NCBI GenBank assembly: GCA_964518595.1
Contig: CAZFHA010000003.1
Span: 109,971 to 173,970 of the forward strand
Direction: 5' to 3'
Length of the DNA stretch: 64,000 nucleotides
Origin: CAZFHA01 sp964518595
GTDB lineage: Bacteria > Bacillota > Clostridia > Saccharofermentanales > Saccharofermentanaceae
The notes under the pieces were generated by a model that saw only the letters and a list, made by a program, of their open reading frames with translations, searched no databases and was not told where the DNA came from. Each line of letters opens with the position of its first letter. Positions within the stretch are counted from its first letter, which is position 1. Positions 1-9,304 of this stretch are shown in pieces. A program made the translations under genes and the position numbers.

Positions 1-3000
1 GCCTATAACGATTTGATGGCATCTTAGGCAATACCAGTTCGGTCTGGTCAATATAGGCCTGCAGACCATCCAGCTTCGACTTAATTTGGGAGAAGGTATT
101 TTCGATTACTTCATCACTATCAGGCAGTGGTGGCGTGGTTCTGACTTGAACATTATCAAGCTTGCCACTACCGGCAGTACCGGACACGAAGAATCCGGCA
201 TAACCGCCTGTGTAGGTGGTGTCATGCACATCAATTTTCTTCTCACCATTTAAGTACACCATAATAGACCCATTGTAATAGAATATTTTCACATGAACAT
301 AGTCGCCTTGATTGTAACCGGTTGCAGCACTACCCGAGGCGATTACACCTCCTTGGGCTTTAATAAGCTCTACTCTTCCATCCAGTCTCATATAAAGCAT
401 GTAGCCGCTATTGTCCCAGATGTCTGTCATATTATCCCGATTAAAAAGAAGTCCAATCCAATCTGCATTCCCTTGTACAGCCATATCCGCCTCGTAGACC
501 GCATTATTAAAAGTAATATCCTTCATGTTTGCACGAATACCTAGGTCTAACGCATAGACATCATTAGAAAGTGTCGGCTTACCCGTCCCGCCTGTCACCT
601 GCCACAAAGTATTAGAGATAGCCTGATCTGAGAAATCGTCAGCAAAAACTGTATAATTTAAGTCATCTTCAGATGGGATAATAATGTATGACAAATTAGT
701 CACCGGACTGCTAGTTAGTCCTTCCTTCAACGCAAAGGCTTTGATTGTTGTATCCTCTGCTATTACAATTGGCATCACATATTTAGCTGAAAGCTGAGTA
801 GGTTCTGATCCGTCTAATGTGTAATAAATAGAAGCTCCTTCTGTAGCACAGGATAAAGCGACACTAATAGGTTCACTGTAAGTACCAGATTCGGGATTAA
901 CTGTAACCACATCTGTCTGTCCATCTATGGTGCTTAATAGTTCAATTACTGTGTCATCACTATCCCAAGTTTTACCTTCAGGTAGTGTAATCTTAATTTC
1001 GCCACTGGCCTCAATGGAAAAGTCCAACAGTGTCTCTTCATGCAGAAGTTTGGCTCCGACAAATGTCCGATTATCCTTAGGCTTAGGCAGTGTCAGGGTG
1101 TTACCGCTTACAATTCCGTTAGTCAATTGTGGATTAAGAACATGAATAAATTCTCTGTTACTTTCAATTGAGGTCATGGCCACATAGGTTGTGTTCCCTA
1201 TGGAATTGGTTTTGGTACGAGGATTATTCTTATTAACATCAATTTGGGCAGGCCAAGAAGTACTTGGCTTCGTACCGAACACAGATTCTTTTATAGGGGT
1301 TATTTTGGTTCCTACATCGGTAAGTGTTTGCTTAACACCAGGCTCCCAAATACCATTCTCCGTTGTAGCAGTCCCGCGATAAGGACCAGCCGCCCAGCTA
1401 GTTCCCATGCCTTCACTGTTACTGGCAGCTTGGTAGATAACATAGCGGAACAAATCCCGTGCATCGGCAAGCGTTAATGGCTTATTCTGGAATTCTGGTG
1501 TATCTTGCCCTGTGAATTCTCCATCCTTATTGTACATGGCAGTCCAGTTCATGGGGCGCTCCCCTAATCTTGCAGCAAATGGCAGACCAAAGCTTGGCCA
1601 GGAGTCGCCATCGGTGATGCTTGTGCCAAGACTACTACCCCAATCCCCATTACTCCAAGAAGTCTGGATTCGATCCTCCACCATTCCTGTGTCACACAGG
1701 TAAGAACCCGCACCCGGAACTTCCGACCAGTTCTGAATCATGATTAAAGAGGGATCTACGTCTTTGATAACTGCTCGAATCCGTGCATAATCCACGAAGG
1801 CACTATTAGATGGAGATCCCAACCCTTCGTCCATAAAATATCCTTTAATTTTACCTTTGTAACGCTCAGACAGTTCCTTATATTGTGCACTAAGATAATC
1901 ATTCCAAAGTTCTTTGTTGAATGTAGTATCACCTACAGATTTATAGTCGAACTTAGCCTTGTCTGCATCTGACAAATCGTGGATATCGTTAGGATGTGTA
2001 TATAAGTACAAGTCAATGCCTTTGGCAGAAAGTGCATTAGATATCTCCATAATAAGGTCTCTGTCACTAGAAGATGGATTGTTAACATCCGGATTTTCAC
2101 GCCATTCGCGGAAGACAGGACTATAGTAGATTGGTGTCATCTTATAGTGCCAAGCAGTAAAAATAACATACTGCACACCAAAGCTTTGGCAGTTCTCTGC
2201 AAATTCATTCACATCGAAATCATTCAGGAATTCTTGGATAGTTGATGCATGATTGCCATTCTCATCTATAGCAGCAAAATTACTATCTCCCCACACATAA
2301 TGTACAAACAATCCATATTCGGCAGCCTGAGCAAAGGCAGTATCTGCCGGGGTTGTTTTGCGAGGTACGGTGTAGGTTTTCTCAAAGGTCACACTTCTTT
2401 CCGGGGAGAGACAAGTAACCTTATATGTAATGGTAACCGTCTTCTCTTCACTGGGAGGTATTACTGTTCGGTCTAGTTTGACCACGGACTCATCTGAGGA
2501 TGATTCAATAGTCACATTGTGTCCCTCCGGTACAGAGGGAAGGCGAAGTAATGTATCATCACGCAGAATTTGGGTTCCTGCCAGGAACTCCACGTATTCA
2601 TCGACCTTGTCGTCGTAGTTCACCGGAGCAATTTTTACACTTACATTATCTAGTTTGCCGCTACCACTACCACCGGATACAAAGAATCCGGCATACCCAC
2701 TTGTGTAGGTGCTGTCCTCTACATCTATCTTTTTTTCTCCATTAAGGTACACTTTGATGTTCCCATCTCTATATATTAGTTTGAGATGAACCGTGCTACC
2801 CGGAGTGTAACTGGAAGCAGGCGTGCCACTGGCCACAGATACACCTCTCGCCCTTAACAAATCAACTTCACCAGACCTCCTCATGTACAGCATATATCCA
2901 CTGTCATCCCAAGTATCCGTTATATTATTTCTATTAAAAAGCAGTCCAATCCAGTCGGAAGTCCCTACGGTTGATATATCAGCTTCATAAATAGCATTAT

Positions 3001-3958
3001 CCAACGTTAGATTCTTCAAGCCTGCATGCACACCTCGTTCAAGAGCAAACTCACCGTTCACAATGGTTGGATTGGCTGACCATAGTGTATTAGAAGTAGA
3101 AGCATTGGAGAAATCATCCTTAAAGATCTCATAAGTCAGACCTTCATCTGGATTCTGACCTATTTCATAGCTATAGGACGACAGGGCGCTCTCTACCAGT
3201 CCATCTTTCGTAGCAATTGCCTTAATTGTAGTATTCACACTTACATCAATGGGCTCTGAATAAGAGGCACTGCTAGTATCCGGCGTACTGCCATCTGTCG
3301 TATAATAAATAGTAGCATCTTGTGTCTCAGAGCTTAGGGTCACCTGTATGGGATCGGAGTAGAATCCGGACTCAACATTTGCAGTTGGCGCACTAACTTG
3401 TTCCCGTTCATGATAGATCTCTATTTCAGCCAAGGCTGTTGTTGTATCATTATTGGAGCTTTTGGATACAGATAGTTGAACATATTGAGCTGATTGTTGA
3501 CCAATGTCAAACGTCTGAGGCGCATATATATCTGCAAGAACATAATCATGTACTTCTTTCACAGGTGTGAAAGTAACTCCATCATCACTTACCTCTATGG
3601 TGAAATCTACAGGATAGGATTGCCCTGCTCCCTGACTATCCGTTCTGGCATAAAATACAAAACGATTGAAGTCCATCTTGCTTCCAAGATTAACGCCAAC
3701 AATTTGGGGATTACCTGATCCATTGGAATGAAAACCTGAATTAGTAGCGTAATCATTGCCCACAATCGTCTTCCCATCTGTCAGGGCATTCAAGTTCCAC
3801 TGTCCTCCATTGTGATATGTTCCTTCAGGAGCATATCCAGCTTTCTCTAGTGCCAGATTATCGCCCTGGATGGTTGCACCAAAAACCGGTACAGGCAAAG
3901 AGAGCGATGAGAAAATCATAGCAGCGCTTAGAAGCAAACACGATAATTGTTTTTTCAT
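1..3958 (-). CDS. Secreted multidomain alpha-L-fucosidase-like (GH29-like) glycosidase, partial
   Basis: The frame is open from an ATG at 3958 to the window edge, so the C-terminus is missing (about 1,319 codons seen). An AAGGAGGT ribosome site lies 5 bases upstream. Residues 1-27 form a signal peptide with likely cleavage after VFG. Then follow an F5/8 (discoidin-like) carbohydrate-binding domain (about 30-165), a chitobiase-C/Fn3-associated domain (about 185-265, motif ATIYYTTDGSTPD), a concanavalin/LamG-like domain (about 275-440), a catalytic TIM barrel (about 540-850) with GLFVHYVWG and YVIFTAWHY, a second Fn3-associated domain (about 1020-1085) and a second LamG-like domain (about 1100-1275). 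The barrel resembles GH29; Asp710 in YFMDEG sits where the GH29 nucleophile is expected. It probably acts outside the cell, trimming fucose or a related sugar before import by the divergent ABC system. The barrel is divergent, so substrate specificity is uncertain. Confidence 0.72.
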   Translation of the reverse strand, partial: MKKQLSCLLLSAAMIFSSLSLPVPVFGATIQGDNLALEKAGYAPEGTYHNGGQWNLNALTDGKTIVGNDYATNSGFHSNGSGNPQIVGVNLGSKMDFNRFVFYARTDSQGAGQSYPVDFTIEVSDDGVTFTPVKEVHDYVLADIYAPQTFDIGQQSAQYVQLSVSKSSNNDTTTALAEIEIYHEREQVSAPTANVESGFYSDPIQVTLSSETQDATIYYTTDGSTPDTSSASYSEPIDVSVNTTIKAIATKDGLVESALSSYSYEIGQNPDEGLTYEIFKDDFSNASTSNTLWSANPTIVNGEFALERGVHAGLKNLTLDNAIYEADISTVGTSDWIGLLFNRNNITDTWDDSGYMLYMRRSGEVDLLRARGVSVASGTPASSYTPGSTVHLKLIYRDGNIKVYLNGEKKIDVEDSTYTSGYAGFFVSGGSGSGKLDNVSVKIAPVNYDDKVDEYVEFLAGTQILRDDTLLRLPSVPEGHNVTIESSSDESVVKLDRTVIPPSEEKTVTITYKVTCLSPERSVTFEKTYTVPRKTTPADTAFAQAAEYGLFVHYVWGDSNFAAIDENGNHASTIQEFLNDFDVNEFAENCQSFGVQYVIFTAWHYKMTPIYYSPVFREWRENPDVNNPSSSDRDLIMEISNALSAKGIDLYLYTHPNDIHDLSDADKAKFDYKSVGDTTFNKELWNDYLSAQYKELSERYKGKIKGYFMDEGLGSPSNSAFVDYARIRAVIKDVDPSLIMIQNWSEVPGAGSYLCDTGMVEDRIQTSWSNGDWGSSLGTSITDGDSWPSFGLPFAARLGERPMNWTAMYNKDGEFTGQDTPEFQNKPLTLADARDLFRYVIYQAASNSEGMGTSWAAGPYRGTATTENGIWEPGVKQTLTDVGTKITPIKESVFGTKPSTSWPAQIDVNKNNPRTKTNSIGNTTYVAMTSIESNREFIHVLNPQLTNGIVSGNTLTLPKPKDNRTFVGAKLLHEETLLDFSIEASGEIKITLPEGKTWDSDDTVIELLSTIDGQTDVVTVNPESGTYSEPISVALSCATEGASIYYTLDGSEPTQLSAKYVMPIVIAEDTTIKAFALKEGLTSSPVTNLSYIIIPSEDDLNYTVFADDFSDQAISNTLWQVTGGTGKPTLSNDVYALDLGIRANMKDITFNNAVYEADMAVQGNADWIGLLFNRDNMTDIWDNSGYMLYMRLDGRVELIKAQGGVIASGSAATGYNQGDYVHVKIFYYNGSIMVYLNGEKKIDVHDTTYTGGYAGFFVSGTAGSGKLDNVQVRTTPPLPDSDEVIENTFSQIKSKLDGLQAYIDQTELVLPKMPSNRYR

Positions 3959-4025
3959 AACTACCTCCTTAAGGTGAATTCACAAGTGTATGTCTGCATG
4001 GTATCAAAGGCTACCTTCTATGCAA

Positions 4026-4199
4026 ATCCATAATTCTACGAATATGTTCGAATTTATAAGTTTCATATTGTAGGATTGATTTAATAGCTATCCAGACTGT
4101 TTGCATGTGGATATGAAAGACCGTCCACAAATAGTTTCGTAGAATTTTGGATGAAATCGATTTATTTTGCCTTCTAAAAATTGGCTGGTTGCCTATAAT
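4026..4199. promoter_or_regulatory. Divergent regulatory region with an inverted pair of 17-bp motifs and a -10 box
   Basis: The 298-base gap between the fucosidase-like gene and the binding-protein gene holds TTCGTAGAATTTTGGAT on the plus strand (4136-4152) and TTCGTAGAATTATGGAT on the minus strand (4026-4042), 16 of 17 bases identical. Each copy points toward its own gene. The plus copy is about 42 bases upstream of a TATAAT at 4194-4199 that has no good -35 box, which fits a promoter needing an activator. By inference the activator is the AraC-type response regulator encoded at 9282-10130. Motif identity is seen directly; the binding protein is not proven. Confidence 0.5.
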
Positions 4200-4256
4200 G
4201 AAAATATCGCTTGAGTCGATGAAGCTTAAAAACATTACTATTTTAGGAGGGTAAAT

Positions 4257-5528
4257 ATGAAACTTGCAAAACAAATGTTCAGTGTTCTATTGTGTGGTGT
4301 GTTAACTTTAGGTTCCTTAGCCGCCTGTGGACAACCAGCGTCTTCCGGTACAACCACAGCAGGAGTGGTAGCTACCACCGGGGATGGCACCAAGCCTACC
4401 ATTAAATTCTATGGCAAAGTGATTGAATACACTTCCGGCCCAATGATGACCGACGCTCTTAGCGAAGCGCTAAAAGACAAGTATATCATCGACGCAATTC
4501 AAGTAGATTGGGGAAATATGGACACTGTAATCCGTACAGGTATAGCATCCAATGAGCCCTGTGACATTTACAATTACCCACCTCAGAACATGATGAATTT
4601 TGCTGATATGGCAGTTGACCTAAAGCCCTATCTTGATGCCGATCCTGAATGGAAAGCTCAGTTCAGCGAGACAGCTCTTGCTGCCGGAACCATCGATGGC
4701 AAAATTCTTGGAATTCCTTGGGAGTCCAACTTCTCCGTCATTATTGCCAACAAGACAGAGCTAGACAAATTAGGCATTACCATTCCGGAACAATGGACCA
4801 TGGAAGAGTTCATGGCTACCTGCAAAACAATTATGGATAAAGGTGTATTTCCATTTGCCAACGCTACCGACCAAGCACGTGCAGATTGGCTATATCGTAA
4901 TGCCATGTTGTCTGTAGTTGTTAGCGACAACAAGTATGAGGAGTACAAGGCAGGAACATTGCCACTAAATGGATCGGAAGCTCAAAAAGCACTTGAGTCC
5001 GTAAAGGCACTATATGATGCAGGTTACATGTATCCCGGTGACGGAGCTGTTACTGCCAAGAATGATGAGATCAAAGCAGCCTTCTATCAAGGTGAAGTAT
5101 TAATGATGCCGGAAATCGCTTCAGGCGCTAAAACAACAGCCGCTGACGCAGATTTTGAGACAGTTATTATTCCTTGGCCATCCACCGGCAGCGAAGAGGC
5201 AATTCTAGGTGGATACAATGGCTTCTTTATTCCTAAGAACTCGGCCAATATTGATGCTGCCGTAGAAGTATTAAAAGCCTATACCAGTGTGGATATTCAG
5301 AAAATCCATGGAGAGCAAGGATATATCCCAGCTAATGTAAATGTTCAGATTACAGATCCATTCGTTAAGAGTGTAGTTGCACAAGCTGCATCACTATATT
5401 CTCCGGAAGATCCGGCTACTCCTGCTATGCAAGACTATAAGGCGAATAATCTCATGCCTGACCTACTGTTGAATGGCGGAGTACAGGTTGTAATGGATAA
5501 GTTAGATGAGATACGACAAGAAGGATAA
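4257..5528 (+). CDS. ABC sugar transporter, extracellular solute-binding lipoprotein
   Basis: A 423-residue family 1 solute-binding protein. A signal peptide ends in the lipobox LAAC (Cys about 24), followed by a Ser/Thr/Gly-rich linker and a two-lobed binding domain, so it should be lipid-anchored outside the membrane and deliver an oligosaccharide to the permeases encoded just downstream. TTTAGGAGGG precedes the ATG with normal spacing. It is the first gene of a binding-protein/permease/permease set with no ATPase gene; in Clostridia such importers commonly share a single MsmX-type ATPase encoded elsewhere. Divergent transcription from the fucosidase-like gene suggests a fucosylated glycan as ligand, but the sequence does not show the ligand. 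Confidence 0.88.
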   Translation: MKLAKQMFSVLLCGVLTLGSLAACGQPASSGTTTAGVVATTGDGTKPTIKFYGKVIEYTSGPMMTDALSEALKDKYIIDAIQVDWGNMDTVIRTGIASNEPCDIYNYPPQNMMNFADMAVDLKPYLDADPEWKAQFSETALAAGTIDGKILGIPWESNFSVIIANKTELDKLGITIPEQWTMEEFMATCKTIMDKGVFPFANATDQARADWLYRNAMLSVVVSDNKYEEYKAGTLPLNGSEAQKALESVKALYDAGYMYPGDGAVTAKNDEIKAAFYQGEVLMMPEIASGAKTTAADADFETVIIPWPSTGSEEAILGGYNGFFIPKNSANIDAAVEVLKAYTSVDIQKIHGEQGYIPANVNVQITDPFVKSVVAQAASLYSPEDPATPAMQDYKANNLMPDLLLNGGVQVVMDKLDEIRQEG

Positions 5529-5565
5529 TTTCCTTTGCAAAGCTATCTAAAATCAAATAAATAAG

Positions 5566-5609
5566 CAAGGGAATGTATTTACTGATTATCTTTAGAATAC
5601 ATTCCCTTG
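5566..5609 (+). terminator. Intercistronic hairpin between binding-protein and permease genes
   Basis: A perfect 14-bp stem (CAAGGGAATGTATT paired with AATACATTCCCTTG) with a 16-base loop, followed by TTTTCT. It sits 37 bases after the binding-protein stop and 40 before the permease start. Being inside an obvious operon, it is probably a leaky terminator or a 3' mRNA stabiliser that lets the binding protein be made in excess over the membrane subunits. Confidence 0.7.
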
Positions 5610-5649
5610 TTTTCTAAAACGGATTGATGTGAAGCGAGGTAATGGACAA

Positions 5650-6534
5650 ATGAAAATAAAATTAAGACGGTTCCAATGGACAGGGGTACTGTTTCTACTT
5701 CCCACAATAGCTTTTATACTTATCTTCAACGCCATACCATTTGTTTGGAACTTGGTGCTCTCTTTTCAAAAATGGGATGGATTTAGTGCACCCGAATTCA
5801 TAGGCATCGAAAACTACGTTAAATCTTTAGGAGACCCTCTTGTACTAAAAGGCTTATCAAATTCAGTCTTATATGCAGTAGCCTCCACTGCGGGAGGTGT
5901 AATTCTTGGATTATTCTTTGCCACACTGATCTTTCGATTAGCCAGCAAAGAAGGATCCTTCTTCCGCTTAGTTCTGTATAGTCCGGCAATGATACCAACA
6001 GCCGTTGTGGGTATTATGTTCGTATTTCTTTTGAGTCAAAAAGGTTTGTTGAACAGTTTTCTTCAATCAATTGGGCTCGAAAGTCTAACTAGAGTATGGT
6101 TGCAAGATAGTGCCACTGCCATGGCATGTATTATTATGGTAGCTATCTGGAAGTCTGCCGGCTCAGTAATGATACTTACCTTCGCCGCCATGCAGACCAT
6201 ACCACTATCTCTATATGAATCCAGTGATCTGGAGGGTGCAGGTTATATACGACAAATGATGTTTATTACCTACCCCTTAATCAAGCCAATGATTCTCTTA
6301 GCAACCATTAACACCTTAGGAACACAGTATAAGAGTTATGACCTTATATATACCATGACCCGTGGAGGTCCCGGCAACTTAACAACAACCGTCCCCATTG
6401 TTATGACCAAGACGGCCTTTGCCTTTGGCAAATTTGGAAATGCCGCGTCCATTGGTGCTATCTTTACGGTAGTGGTGGCTCTAAGCATCCTATTAATACG
6501 CTTCGTTTTAAGGGGGGAAAACTATGAATATTAA
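5650..6534 (+). CDS. ABC sugar transporter permease (MalF/UgpA type)
   Basis: An integral membrane subunit of about 294 residues with six predicted membrane segments, beginning around FLLPTIAFILIFNAIPF near the N-terminus. The EAA-type cytoplasmic loop, which docks the ATPase, appears as YESSDLEGAGYIRQM about 90 residues before the end. I chose ATG 5650 because GCGAGG lies about 10 bases upstream; an in-frame GTG at 5629 has no ribosome site. The 3' end overlaps the next permease by 11 bases, showing translational coupling. It forms the translocation pore with its partner and receives substrate from the lipoprotein encoded upstream. Confidence 0.9.
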   Translation: MKIKLRRFQWTGVLFLLPTIAFILIFNAIPFVWNLVLSFQKWDGFSAPEFIGIENYVKSLGDPLVLKGLSNSVLYAVASTAGGVILGLFFATLIFRLASKEGSFFRLVLYSPAMIPTAVVGIMFVFLLSQKGLLNSFLQSIGLESLTRVWLQDSATAMACIIMVAIWKSAGSVMILTFAAMQTIPLSLYESSDLEGAGYIRQMMFITYPLIKPMILLATINTLGTQYKSYDLIYTMTRGGPGNLTTTVPIVMTKTAFAFGKFGNAASIGAIFTVVVALSILLIRFVLRGENYEY

Positions 6535-7357
6535 ACAGAAAAAAGGCTCATTATTCATAATCAGAACCATCTTAATTATATTTGTAATACTAACCATTTA
6601 TCCCATGATCTTTGTAATTTTGACCTCTTTTAAGACAAGCAAAGATTTCTATACGAATATATGGTGGTTGCCCTCAACAATGGCATGGGAAAACTACTAC
6701 TATGCCTGGAATACTGCCCAAATAGGCAGCTACTTCTTAATTAGCTTAATCATTGTATGCTCCACCGTGCTCTTGACACTCATCATTGGAGCCTTGGGTG
6801 GTTACTCCCTGTCCAAATTACGGATACCCAGAGCCGGGATAATTATGCTAATCATATTCCTCTTCACCATGTTGCCGTCAGAATCCATTATTATGCCTAT
6901 GTATCTCATGATCAGCAAGGTCAAACTAACAGGTACATATTACTCCATGATTTTCCCATACACCGGTTGGGGACTTGCATTAACAACGTATATCTACTAC
7001 AACTTCTTCAATACCATTCCCACAGAAATCTTAGAGGCTGCACGAGTAGACGGCTGTGGGGAAGCAAGGACCTTCTATAAGATCGCCTTACCCATGATGT
7101 TACCGGCTACAGCAACAAACGCCATCTTCCTATTTCTAGGGTGGTGGGGAGAATTGCTATGGGCATCGGTGCAATTATCCGCCTCCTCCCTCAAAACACT
7201 GCCTCTTGGCATTACAGCCTTCGTACAGAGCTCCGGTACAAATTGGGGCCCCCTGTGTGCGGCCAGTACCATTGTATTAATTCCGGTAATACTCTTCTTC
7301 ATATTCACCCAAAAGTACTTTATGTCCGGGTTAACCGGTGGAGCTGTGAAGGGATAA
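6524..7357 (+). CDS. ABC sugar transporter permease (MalG/UgpE type)
   Basis: A 277-residue partner permease with about six hydrophobic segments. The EAA loop ILEAARVDGCGEARTFYKIALP is of the carbohydrate class (CUT1) type and lies about two thirds along the protein. The start overlaps the upstream permease gene by 11 bases and GGGGGG precedes the ATG. It is the last gene of the three-gene importer; no terminator is obvious, and a separate promoter for the two-component genes follows within about 60 bases. Confidence 0.9.
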   Translation: MNIKQKKGSLFIIRTILIIFVILTIYPMIFVILTSFKTSKDFYTNIWWLPSTMAWENYYYAWNTAQIGSYFLISLIIVCSTVLLTLIIGALGGYSLSKLRIPRAGIIMLIIFLFTMLPSESIIMPMYLMISKVKLTGTYYSMIFPYTGWGLALTTYIYYNFFNTIPTEILEAARVDGCGEARTFYKIALPMMLPATATNAIFLFLGWWGELLWASVQLSASSLKTLPLGITAFVQSSGTNWGPLCAASTIVLIPVILFFIFTQKYFMSGLTGGAVKG

Positions 7358-7415
7358 CAGCTCCACCCTTCCTCTCCCAACCGAAATATTTACAACGCGA
7401 ATCGCTGAAAATCAT

Positions 7416-7445
7416 TTGCCTAGGTTATCCGGAATAGTTTATACT
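7416..7445 (+). promoter_or_regulatory. Probable promoter of the two-component genes
   Basis: TTGCCT (7416-7421), an 18-base spacer and TATACT (7440-7445), about 80 bases before the kinase start. This suggests the sensor and regulator have a basal level of expression independent of the importer operon. Confidence 0.45.
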
Positions 7446-7525
7446 GATAAATTATTTCATATGACATGGTTTCTAAAGTGCAAAGGGCCTATATCACAAT
7501 TTACATTCTTATGGTGGTGGAAGCA

Positions 7526-9304
7526 ATGGGATTTTTGAAGCGGCATGTATTTGCAGGAATCGGAAGAAAATTTACACTAAGTCTTATCATTTTTATGATA
7601 CTGCCATTAGTGCTTATTTTCATCGTTATAAGTCAAAACATAACCAAATATTCATTTGAGCAAGCCTACAAAATGAATTTGGAGGTACTAAAGCAGACCA
7701 AGACAGGCCTGCATTCACTGGTGAATGATGTTGATTTCGTCTCCATCACCGTCATTGGCGACGGAGCCGTACAAGCTTATATCAAGGAAGGAAACGTTGA
7801 GTCTGATACCTCTGCTCGCCTCAAAATCCCGGCTTCTTACAATCTGTATGGATTAATGCGCTCAAGACCATACATCTCTTCTATCTCCCTATTCACAAAT
7901 GAAGATATCCTCTTACAATTTGGAAAACTACTTAGAACAGAGGATAAAGAATACATTGAACCTCTTGAAAAACTAAGTGGAAGCCCCTTATGGACAGCTT
8001 CCTACAAATTCCATGACGCAGCCTTTAAGAAAGATACATCTACATATGTCGTCTCCTTAATGCGTGTCGTCAACGATCTGTACTCCTTTCAGCGACTGGG
8101 ATTCGAGAGAATAACCATAGATGAATCCTATATTAGTAGTCTCTATAGTGGGATCTCATCGGATGAAGGTCTAGCCTTTATTGCCAATAATCAAGGAGAC
8201 ATTGTGTCCAGTACAGATAAGACAATGCTTGGAACAAACATTAACTCCAAGGTGGAGTGGAAGCACATGTTCCACTCCCGCGACGGCTACTTCACAAAAG
8301 AAGGAACGTTATACACCTATTACTATCTGGACAATCCGGGTTGGTATGTTGTAAAAGCAGAATCCATCGACAAAATCTACGTAGGCTACGCCCAACTTAC
8401 TACAATTATTTTCTTGTGTCTATCGTTCACCTTGGTGTTCGGCGTCGTTTTTCTCGTGGTACAAGAAAGAAGCATCATCCGCCCGGTAAAGGCCTTAGCA
8501 GCAGAGACGGAGAAGTTCAAATCAGGAGATTACCACGTACACAGATACACCAAGAGCAACGATGAGATCGGCATCTTAAACCAGCGGTTTATAGAAATGG
8601 GAGAACACATCCAGCTCTTGATCGATCGGGAGTATAAGAGTAAAATCAACCAGAAAGAAATCGAAATAGCCTACATGCAATCCCAGATGAACCCCCACTT
8701 CCTATACAATACACTGGATTCCATTCGCTGGATGGCCATCTCCAAAGGTCGCAACGACATTGGCGAGCAGATCGAGGCCTTATCCGACTTAATGCGGCAT
8801 GCTTTGAACAAGGGCAAGGGCATGACAACCGTAAGCGATGAAGTTGTCCACATCCAAAACTACATGAAAATACAGCAAAATCGCTTCGGAGATCGTATCA
8901 CATACAGGATCAACGCCCAACCGGAAACCATGTCCCTACGCGTGATGCACCTCATCTTACAGCCCTTGGTAGAAAACGCCGTAGTTCACGGCCTAGAGAA
9001 CCAAAAAGAAGGCGGACAAGTACTAGTCGAAATCCTACAAAAAGACAATACCTTGCACTACATCGTAAGCGACAATGGAGAAGGTACCGACGAGGAACAA
9101 ATTCGCTTACTCCTTCAATCCAAAAAATCAAGCAAGAACTTTCTTGCTCTAAAAAACATAGATGAACGAATCCGGTTCCGCTACGGCGACGAATACGGAC
9201 TTACCTTTAACAGCAAAATTGGCTATGGAACTACAGTAATCGTGACCATGCCATGTATAACAGGGTCAGGCGGTGAAGAGAATGCTGAAACTACTAATCG
9301 TTGA
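7526..9304 (+). CDS. Sensor histidine kinase, YesM type
   Basis: About 592 residues. A membrane segment at about 16-36, an extracytoplasmic sensor of about 250 residues, a second membrane segment at about 290-312, a HAMP linker, then a His_kinase domain with the phospho-acceptor His391 in QMNPHFLYNT, and an ATPase domain with the N box LVENAVVHG and the G box SDNGEGTD. I chose ATG 7526 (preceded by GTGGTGGAAG) over the upstream in-frame ATG at 7466, which lacks a ribosome site and would put a hydrophobic 20-residue extension before the charged N-terminus. The 3' end overlaps the response regulator gene. YesM/YesN pairs typically sense extracellular glycan or a binding protein-ligand complex and control neighbouring glycan genes; here the targets are likely the fucosidase-like gene and the importer. 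Confidence 0.88.
   Translation: MGFLKRHVFAGIGRKFTLSLIIFMILPLVLIFIVISQNITKYSFEQAYKMNLEVLKQTKTGLHSLVNDVDFVSITVIGDGAVQAYIKEGNVESDTSARLKIPASYNLYGLMRSRPYISSISLFTNEDILLQFGKLLRTEDKEYIEPLEKLSGSPLWTASYKFHDAAFKKDTSTYVVSLMRVVNDLYSFQRLGFERITIDESYISSLYSGISSDEGLAFIANNQGDIVSSTDKTMLGTNINSKVEWKHMFHSRDGYFTKEGTLYTYYYLDNPGWYVVKAESIDKIYVGYAQLTTIIFLCLSFTLVFGVVFLVVQERSIIRPVKALAAETEKFKSGDYHVHRYTKSNDEIGILNQRFIEMGEHIQLLIDREYKSKINQKEIEIAYMQSQMNPHFLYNTLDSIRWMAISKGRNDIGEQIEALSDLMRHALNKGKGMTTVSDEVVHIQNYMKIQQNRFGDRITYRINAQPETMSLRVMHLILQPLVENAVVHGLENQKEGGQVLVEILQKDNTLHYIVSDNGEGTDEEQIRLLLQSKKSSKNFLALKNIDERIRFRYGDEYGLTFNSKIGYGTTVIVTMPCITGSGGEENAETTNR

Noticed and set aside
293..3718. Plus-strand open frames over the first 3.7 kb
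   Set aside because: They lie antisense to one continuous minus-strand frame with clear domains and have no ribosome sites.
4011..4274. Minus-strand 87-codon frame over the divergent regulatory region
   Set aside because: It covers the paired motifs and the promoter, overlaps the binding-protein start and has no recognisable protein features.
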